From contig DASZZZ010000089.1 of NCBI GenBank assembly GCA_036260375.1, forward strand, positions 1 to 41,769: a stretch of 41,769 nt of DNA. The letters run 5' to 3'. Made by a program: the position numbers and the translations under genes. Under the pieces are notes generated by a model. That model had not been told where the DNA came from. It did no database searches and saw nothing but the letters and a program-made list of their open reading frames with translations. Source of the stretch: DASZZZ01 sp036260375. Lineage in GTDB: Bacteria > Actinomycetota > CADDZG01 > WHSQ01. Numbering within the stretch: the first letter of the stretch is position 1; each line of letters starts with the position of its first letter. Below are positions 35,063 to 41,769 of this stretch, piece after piece.

Positions 35063-35335
35063 CTAGCACTTCGTTCCGGAGCCGGACGCCGAGCCCGACG
35101 CGCCGGTCGCGGAGCCCGACGCCGCGGGGCTCGCCTCGGTCCCCGACGCCTCTCCGGTCGGAGACGCGTGCGTCCCCGACGCCGCGTGGATGCCCGACCC
35201 CGAGCCCGACGCACACCCGCCGAGGTCGCGCACGTCGGCGCCGTCGTCGCCCCCGCACGCGCCGAGGGCGAGCGCCAGCGCGGCCGCCGCCGAGGCGCGC
35301 GCGGCGCGCCGTCCGATCCCGTGACGCGCCGTCAT
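35063..35335 (-). CDS. Small low-complexity lipoprotein, probably iron-regulated
   Basis: 90 residues. Signal sequence with twin arginines and lipobox LALGAC (Cys about residue 26), then GGDDGADVRDLGGC and a 45-residue tail built almost only of Gly, Ser, Ala, Thr, Glu and Pro, ending in Thr-Lys-Cys. Apart from the lipid-attached cysteine there are two more, one in LGGC and one as the last residue. ATG at 35335 has AAGGGGG upstream; an upstream TTG frame crosses the promoter. A consensus-like promoter with an iron box precedes it. I do not recognise the family; the tail looks like a flexible surface tether. Coding is supported by the signal peptide, ribosome-binding site and promoter rather than by conservation. 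Confidence 0.68.
   Translation of the reverse strand: MTARHGIGRRAARASAAAALALALGACGGDDGADVRDLGGCASGSGSGIHAASGTHASPTGEASGTEASPAASGSATGASGSASGSGTKC
35070..35215 (-). repeat. Imperfect short tandem repeats encoding the Ala-Ser-Gly-rich tail
   Basis: The nonamer CCCGACGCC and close variants recur about seven times on the plus strand, spaced by 12-30 bases; read on the minus strand they encode repeated Ala-Ser-Gly units. Such arrays expand and contract easily, so tail length may vary between strains. Confidence 0.6.
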
Positions 35336-35362
35336 CCGCGCCCCCTTCGCTCGATTTACTGC

Positions 35363-35400
35363 GTTCGGTATTACGAACAATAGTGGTGAGGCTAACCGAA
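35363..35400 (-). promoter_or_regulatory. Promoter with DtxR/IdeR-like box and a second dyad, upstream of the small lipoprotein
   Basis: On the minus strand, TTCGGTTAGCCTCACCACT (35400-35382) matches 14 of 19 positions of the IdeR consensus, with a strong left half. Its TTAGCC (35395-35390) can serve as a -35, spaced 16 bases from TAATAC (35373-35368) as the -10. The -10 sits exactly in the centre of a second inverted repeat, GTTCG-N6-CGAAC (35363-35378). Two repressors, or one repressor with two sites, could act here. The leader would be about 26 bases. Confidence 0.68.
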
Positions 35401-35402
35401 CA

Positions 35403-35417
35403 TGAGCCCGCGGCTCA
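35403..35417 (-). terminator. Short hairpin overlapping the stop codon of the DtxR-family gene
   Basis: TGAGCC and GGCTCA pair across three bases, with the TGA stop forming the first strand on the minus-strand message. It could be a weak terminator between the regulator and the lipoprotein gene. No T-run. Confidence 0.35.
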
Positions 35418-36107
35418 AGCGCTGCGCTGCGGCAGCACCCACAGGTTGCGCGCGAGGCGCTGGCCGAGCCCGACCTGGCCGCCGTCGACCTCGAGCGTGC
35501 GCGTGCCGTCGGGGGCGATCTCGATCAGCCGGAGGTCGCGTCCGGGGACGAGGTGGTGGCGCTCGAGGTAGATCATCACGTCGTGGTCGAGCTCGACGTC
35601 CTCGAGCAGGCGCGTCAGCCGACCGCGCTCGCCGAGCTCCATCTCCGCGACCGCCTTCAGGTCCGACCATGGGATCGCGGAGTCGGCTCCCGGGATCGGG
35701 TTTCCGTGCGGGCACGTCAGGTCGCCCGACAGCTTGGCGAGGATCGCCTGCTCGACCTCGTCGGTCATGACCTTCTCCCAGTTCTCGGCCTGGTCGTGGC
35801 ACTGGTGCCACGGGATGCCGAGGATGTCGACGAGCATCCGCTCGGCGAGCCGGTGGCGGCGGACGAGCGTCTCGGCGACCGCCCGGCCCCCGTCGGTCAG
35901 CACGACCTCGCGCCCGTCCATGCGGACGTAGCCGTCGGCGACGAGCCGCTTGACGCCCTCGGACACGGTCGCGGGCGCGAGCCCGAGACGCTCGCTGATG
36001 CGCGCCTGCACGACCCGGCGACCCTCCTCCTCGAGCTCGTAGACCGCCTCGAGGTACTCCTTGGACGCGGGGTTGAGCGCCGCGACGTCGTGCTTACCGG
36101 CCGTCAT
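35415..36107 (-). CDS. DtxR/IdeR/MntR-family metal-dependent repressor with unusual metal ligands
   Basis: 230 residues: winged helix (about 15-75, ARISERLGLAPATVSEGVKRLVADGYV), dimerisation/metal domain (about 80-145, RRHRLAERMLVDILGIPW) and a C-terminal FeoA/SH3-like domain (to 230). Against IdeR the ancillary-site residues His85, Glu89 and His104 are kept (H79, E83, H98), but the primary site differs: Met10 is Glu17, Cys102 is Glu108, Glu105 is Glu111 and His106 is Lys112. MntR also has Glu at the Cys102 position but keeps the histidine. Three matching boxes lie within 10 kb. It is divergent from the ferritin gene. A TACAAT box 9 bases before the ATG suggests a leaderless message. Confidence 0.9.
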   Translation of the reverse strand: MTAGKHDVAALNPASKEYLEAVYELEEEGRRVVQARISERLGLAPATVSEGVKRLVADGYVRMDGREVVLTDGGRAVAETLVRRHRLAERMLVDILGIPWHQCHDQAENWEKVMTDEVEQAILAKLSGDLTCPHGNPIPGADSAIPWSDLKAVAEMELGERGRLTRLLEDVELDHDVMIYLERHHLVPGRDLRLIEIAPDGTRTLEVDGGQVGLGQRLARNLWVLPQRSA

Positions 36108-36116
36108 GGGGTCGCG

Positions 36117-36122
36117 ATTGTA
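36117..36122 (-). promoter_or_regulatory. -10 element (TACAAT) of the DtxR-family gene, probable leaderless start
   Basis: TACAAT on the minus strand ends 9 bases before the ATG (36107) and no Shine-Dalgarno lies between. The rest of the 102-base divergent gap to the ferritin gene (36108-36209) has no clear promoter for ferritin and no TTAGG-type box that I can see. Confidence 0.55.
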
Positions 36123-36209
36123 AGCTTCGGCGCGTGCCGTTCCCACGCGCGCGTGCGGCGGCGCCTGACGCGACGATCCGAGCGCGCCGCGCTCCGGAGG
36201 GAGGCCGAC

Positions 36210-36707
36210 GTGATCCCGCAGCGAGTCGAATCCGCCATGAGCGAGCAGTTCGCCCTCGAGCTGAACGCGTTCTACTCGTACCTCGCGATGTCGGCGCACT
36301 GCGACTCCGAGTCGCTTCCCGGCTTCGCGCACTGGCTGCGCCTGCAGTCGAACGAGGAGCTCGAGCACGCGATGCGCTTCTACTCGTTCGTGAGCGACCG
36401 CGGGGGCCGCGTCCACTTCGAGCAGATCGACCGGCCGACGGAGTCGTACGGGTCGGTCCTGGAGCTGTTCGAGGCCGCGCTGGGCAACGAGCGCGCCGTG
36501 ACGAAGTCGATCAACGACCTCTACGCGCTCACGATCGACGAGCGCGACTACGCGAGCCAGGCGTTCCTCGACTGGTTCCTCACCGAGCAGGTCGAGGAGG
36601 AGAAGCTCGTCGGCGACGTCGTCGCGTCGCTGCGGCGCGTCGGCGATCGCGGCGACGCGCTGTTCCTGCTCGACAAGGAGCTCGGCGCCCGCAGCGCCGC
36701 CGAGTGA
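36210..36707 (+). CDS. ftn: Non-haem ferritin (Ftn)
   Basis: 165 residues, the standard length. Ferroxidase residues fall at the classic numbers: Glu17, Glu50, His53, Glu94, Gln127 and Glu130 (ELNAFYSYLAMSAH, NEELEHAMRFY, GNERAVTKS, FLTEQVEEE). It oxidises Fe(II) and stores Fe(III) in a 24-mer cage in the cytoplasm. GTG start at 36210 after GGAGGGAGG; the ATG nine codons further lacks a ribosome-binding site and would lose the start of helix A. Divergent from the DtxR-family gene, consistent with iron control, though no iron box is seen in this gap. Confidence 0.93.
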   Translation: MIPQRVESAMSEQFALELNAFYSYLAMSAHCDSESLPGFAHWLRLQSNEELEHAMRFYSFVSDRGGRVHFEQIDRPTESYGSVLELFEAALGNERAVTKSINDLYALTIDERDYASQAFLDWFLTEQVEEEKLVGDVVASLRRVGDRGDALFLLDKELGARSAAE

Positions 36708-36724
36708 GCGCGACGCGGGGACGT

Positions 36725-36730
36725 TAGGCT
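36725..36730 (+). promoter_or_regulatory. Possible -10 (TAGGCT) of leaderless polA transcript
   Basis: TAGGCT ends 8 bases before the polA ATG, with CGCCGGGG between. The same TAGGCTCGCCGG string precedes the GTG at 24338. The 31-base gap after ferritin has no Shine-Dalgarno for polA except the GGGG run adjacent to the ATG, which is too close. Confidence 0.45.
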
Positions 36731-36738
36731 CGCCGGGG

Positions 36739-39450
<2,712 letters not shown>

Positions 39451-39464
39451 CGCGCGACTCGCTA

Positions 39465-39513
39465 CCACACTTGTAGTGACGGGGGTTTGACGCGGCTCGC
39501 CACGGGATAGGGT
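39465..39513 (+). promoter_or_regulatory. Operator-like dyad and candidate promoter upstream of the carbohydrate ABC operon
   Basis: CACT-TGT-AGTG (39468-39478) is a perfect short dyad within CCACACTTGTAGT, which resembles CCACTTTGGTAGT upstream of livK (16124-16136; 10 of 13 identical). TTGACG (39487-39492) could be a -35; the best -10 is TAGGGT (39508-39513) at 15 bases, which is short. The binding-protein gene has AAGGGGAG at 39571-39578. The rest of the 135-base gap shows nothing further. Confidence 0.4.
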
Positions 39514-39585
39514 GGGCGGTACGTCTTGGCTCGGACAGGTCCGCCGGGGCGCGTGGTCCGTCGCGGTTCGAAGGGGAGTGGTCAC

Positions 39586-40914
39586 ATGCTTCGACGGCGT
39601 AGCTTGATGGTCGCGGCGATGAGCGCCGCCTCGCTGTTGTTCGCGGCGTGCGCGGGTGGCGACATCGAGGACGACGGCGGCGGTGACGCCGGCGGCGACA
39701 CGGGCGGAGGCGGCGGCGGCGAGATCACCGTGGCGGCGGTGTGGACCGGCGGCGAGCAGGAGTCGTTCCAGGAGGTCATGGACGCGTTCACCGAGGACAG
39801 CGGCGTGGACGTGAGCTACAAGTCGAGCGACGACCTCGGCACCTACCTCGGGACGCAGATCGAGGGCGGCAATCCGCCCGACGTCGCGCTGATCCCGCAG
39901 CCGGGTCTCATGCGCGACCTCGCGCAGCAGGGTTCGCTGGTCGAGCTCGGCGACGACGCGCTCGCCGGCCTCGAGGAGAACTACGCGCCGATCTGGAAGG
40001 ACCTCGCGACGGTCGACGGCACCACGTACGGCGTCTACTTCAAGACGGCGAGCAAGTCGACGTGGTGGTACAACACGGCCGCGTTCGAGCAGGCGGGCGT
40101 CCAGCCCCCCGCGACGTGGGACGAGCTGCAGGACACCGCGGACACGGTCAATCAGTCGGGCACGCCGTTCCTGTCGATCGGCGCCGCCGACGGGTGGCCG
40201 CTGACGGACTTCTTCGAGAACGTCTACCTGCAGACCGCGGGCCCGGAGAAGTACGACCAGCTCGCCGAGCACGAGATCAAGTGGACCGACCAGAGCGTCC
40301 TCGACGCGCTCCAGACGATGGGCGAGTTCCTCGGCGAGGACGCCAACCTCGCGGGCGGCGCGTCGGGCGCGCTCCAGACCGACTTCGTGACGTCGGTGAC
40401 GCAGACGTTCACCGACCCGCCCGAGGCCGCGACCGTCTACGAGGGTGACTTCGTCGCCGGCGTCGTCTCGGCGGAGACCGAGGCGAAGGTCGGCGAGACG
40501 GCGGACTTCTTCCCGTTCCCGGACGTCGGCGCCGCCGGCGCGGTCGTGGGCGGTGGCGACGTCGCGGTCGCCCTCACCGACAGCCCCGAGGCGCAGGAGT
40601 TCCTGACGTTCCTCACGACGCCGGAGGCCGCGGAGGTATGGGCGTCGCGCGGCGGGTTCATCTCGCCCAACGAGAACCTCGACGCGGGCGTGTACCCGGA
40701 CGAGACGACGCGGCGCATCGCCGAGTCGGTGACGCAGGCGGCGGACGCGGGCAACTTCCGCTTCGACCTGTCCGACCTGCAGCCGGCCGACTTCGGGGCG
40801 ACGGCCGGCCGCGGCATGTTCCAGCGTCTCCAGGACTTCCTCAAGACTCCCGACGACCCCGAGGCCGCGGCCAAGGCGCTCGAGTCCGACGCCGCCGCGG
40901 CGTTCGGCAAGTAG
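39586..40914 (+). CDS. Carbohydrate ABC transporter substrate-binding lipoprotein (family 1 SBP)
   Basis: 442 residues. Signal peptide with lipobox LLFAAC at about residue 21, an Asp/Gly tether, then a MalE-like family 1 fold: ITVAAVWTGGEQESFQEVMDAFTEDSGVDV, GNPPDVALIPQPGLMRDLA, and YGVYFKTASKSTWWYNTAAFEQAG, which is characteristic of alpha-glucoside-type (AglE-like) binding proteins. AAGGGGAG precedes the ATG at a good distance. The permease gene follows 18 bases downstream. Diverged copies of its last 16 codons appear inverted at the window's right end. Confidence 0.93.
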   Translation: MLRRRSLMVAAMSAASLLFAACAGGDIEDDGGGDAGGDTGGGGGGEITVAAVWTGGEQESFQEVMDAFTEDSGVDVSYKSSDDLGTYLGTQIEGGNPPDVALIPQPGLMRDLAQQGSLVELGDDALAGLEENYAPIWKDLATVDGTTYGVYFKTASKSTWWYNTAAFEQAGVQPPATWDELQDTADTVNQSGTPFLSIGAADGWPLTDFFENVYLQTAGPEKYDQLAEHEIKWTDQSVLDALQTMGEFLGEDANLAGGASGALQTDFVTSVTQTFTDPPEAATVYEGDFVAGVVSAETEAKVGETADFFPFPDVGAAGAVVGGGDVAVALTDSPEAQEFLTFLTTPEAAEVWASRGGFISPNENLDAGVYPDETTRRIAESVTQAADAGNFRFDLSDLQPADFGATAGRGMFQRLQDFLKTPDDPEAAAKALESDAAAAFGK

Positions 40915-40932
40915 AGGCAGGGGCGCGGCGGC

Positions 40933-41559
40933 ATGGCCGTCTCCGCGTCCGAGGCAGCGCGCGGGCGCATCGCGAAACGTGCGATGCGCCAGCCGCGTCC
41001 GCCGGGCGGCGGACGCAAGTGGATCGCGCTCGGGTTCCTGCTGCCCGGGCTCCTGTTCCTCGGCGCGCTCGTCGTCTACCCGCTGATCGACACGATCGCA
41101 CAGAGCTTCCAGGAGTCGGACACGCGCCAGTTCGTCGGCGTCGACAACTACCGCGCCGCGTTCGCCAGCGACCGCGTCGTCACGGCGATCCGCAACACGC
41201 TCGTGTGGGTCGCGGTCGCGCCGGCCGTCATAACCGGGCTCGGGCTCGTCTTCGCGATCCTCACCGAGCGCGTCCGCTACGGCACTGCGATCAAGCTGCT
41301 GCTGTTCATGCCGATGGCGATCTCGTTCCTGTCCATCGGCGTCATCTGGCGCATCATGTACGAGCAGGATCCCGGGCGCGGGCTGATCAACGCGGCGACC
41401 GGCGCGGTCGCCGACACGGTCAGCTCGCCGGGCCCGTATCCCGAAGCGACCGCGCTGCCCGACTCCGGGCTCGAGCGTCGCGGCGACGTCATGGTGTCGT
41501 CCCAGCAGGTCTCTCCGGGCGACACGATCGCGCTGGGGCTCGTGTCGATCAGCGGATAG
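40933..41559 (+). pseudogene. Carbohydrate ABC transporter permease (AglF-like), 3' end lost at an inverted junction
   Basis: Open for 208 codons. The genuine part runs to about residue 205: hydrophilic N-terminus, first helix WIALGFLLPGLLFLGALVVYPL, two further helices, GVIWRIMYEQDPGRGLINA and the start of the long extracytoplasmic insertion seen in alpha-glucoside permeases (PGDTIALGLVSI). It then runs into the inverted copy near 41540-41552 and stops at a TAG. Full-length relatives have further helices and an EAA loop, all missing here. If the junction is an assembly artefact, this is simply a truncated intact gene. Confidence 0.8.
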
Positions 41560-41699
41560 ACGACGAGCGCGCCCAGGAACAGCAGCGCGGGCAGCAGGAA
41601 TCCGAGCGCGATCCACCTGCGCGCGCCGCCCGGCGGGCGCGTGCGCGTCGCCCGTTTGGCGACGCGCCCGCGCGCGGCCTCGGACGCGGTGACGGCCAT
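41541..41699 (-). pseudogene. Second, truncated carbohydrate ABC permease (first 53 codons only)
   Basis: From the ATG at 41699 the frame reads MAVTASEAARGRVAKRATR and continues to VVYPLIDT, parallel to the plus-strand permease at 40933. After codon 53 the frame continues to 41277 only as antisense of the other permease, so homology ends at about 41541. It follows the second binding-protein end by 19 bases on the minus strand. Either a real broken paralogue or the mark of a chimeric join. Confidence 0.8.
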
Positions 41700-41718
41700 G
41701 CCGCCGCGCCCCCCGCGC

Positions 41719-41769
41719 CTAGCTGCCGAACGCCGCGGCGGCGTCCTGCTCGAGCGCCTTGGCCGCGGC
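41719..41769 (-). CDS. Second carbohydrate ABC binding protein, C-terminal 16 codons (partial at window edge)
   Basis: The minus strand reads AAAKALEQDAAAAFGS then TAG, against AAAKALESDAAAAFGK at the end of the plus-strand binding protein (40864-40914). The gene continues beyond the window. Confidence 0.78.
   Translation of the reverse strand, partial: AAAKALEQDAAAAFGS

Larger units (their letters stand above)
40864..41769. repeat. Diverged inverted repeat: binding-protein/permease gene junction present twice, tail to tail
   Basis: Arm 1 is 40864-41094 (plus); arm 2 is 41541-41769 (minus) and reaches the window edge. Each arm holds the last 16 codons of a family 1 binding protein, a short GC-rich spacer and the first 53-54 codons of a permease. 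Of 53 aligned permease residues 46 are identical, with a one-codon gap, so the arms are homologous but not copies of one sequence. Arm 2 joins arm 1's gene at the short identity CGTGTCGATCAG (around 41541-41552). Confidence 0.88.

Noticed and set aside
35363..35378. GTTCG-N6-CGAAC as a LexA (SOS) box
   Set aside because: The half-sites are in the reverse order to the actinobacterial/Gram-positive LexA consensus (CGAAC-N4-GTTCG) and the spacing differs.
35383..35770. Short plus-strand frames over the lipoprotein promoter and the DtxR-family gene
   Set aside because: Antisense to a convincing regulator gene, Arg-rich, no ribosome-binding site.
36724..36737. TTAGGCTCGCC before polA as a fourth iron box
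   Set aside because: Only the left half matches the DtxR core; it reads better as a -10 element, and the same string occurs before an unrelated lipoprotein gene.
39561..39575. GCGGTTCGAAG as the T-arm of a tRNA
   Set aside because: No matching acceptor stem, anticodon arm or D-arm around it; it is the leader of the sugar binding-protein gene.

Overview
The window is very GC-rich, gene-dense DNA. Genes overlap by GTGA, TTGA or TGATG, GTG and TTG starts are frequent, and several genes appear to have leaderless promoters. Together with an ANTAR response regulator, a DtxR/IdeR-like repressor with matching boxes, and many ABC-transporter lipoproteins, this points to an actinomycetote, probably from a deep lineage such as Thermoleophilia, Acidimicrobiia or Nitriliruptoria. 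The lineage is inferred from style, not from a marker tree. No rRNA, tRNA, CRISPR array, insertion sequence or prophage module was seen, and no gene-free stretch exceeds 300 bases.

Layout. 1-5159 (minus): an MFS transporter followed by livH-livM-livG-livF without a binding-protein gene; this LivH carries an exported carboxypeptidase-regulatory-like domain. 5264-14595: a putative biosynthetic island. It holds a sulfotransferase, a PLP aminotransferase of the DegT/StrS type, a stand-alone HK97-fold capsid-like shell protein, an acyl-CoA ligase, an acyl-CoA dehydrogenase and a metallo-beta-lactamase-fold hydrolase, then on the minus strand an aldehyde dehydrogenase and an atypical SDR. 14699-16038: a small coiled-coil protein, an ANTAR response regulator and a small secreted protein. 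16309-21477: a complete livKHMGF operon with a clear promoter and an attenuator-like hairpin. 21519-24313: a polar amino-acid ABC importer. 24338-25860: a calcium-loop lipoprotein and a family 5 uracil-DNA glycosylase.

25952-36707 is an iron-linked region. The ATPase of a ferric-iron ABC importer is separated from its binding protein and permease by an FAD oxidoreductase, a lipid-flippase/GT2 fusion and a sugar epimerase; a GT-C membrane glycosyltransferase, an odd low-complexity lipoprotein, a DtxR-family regulator and a ferritin follow. Three DtxR/IdeR-like boxes lie in front of the three transcription units. 36739-39450 is polA. 39586-41559 starts a carbohydrate ABC operon whose permease is cut short; the last 229 bases are a diverged inverted copy of the binding-protein/permease junction, so the right end is either an inverted duplication or a chimeric join.

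The most interesting element is the shell gene at 7679-8548. It has the hallmarks of an HK97-fold capsid protein but no phage gene beside it, and it sits between tailoring enzymes. That is the arrangement expected of a 'natural product' (Family 3) encapsulin, here apparently outside the usual Streptomyces and myxobacterial hosts. The second system of note is the iron-box-controlled locus that couples iron import to a lipid-linked glycan module.
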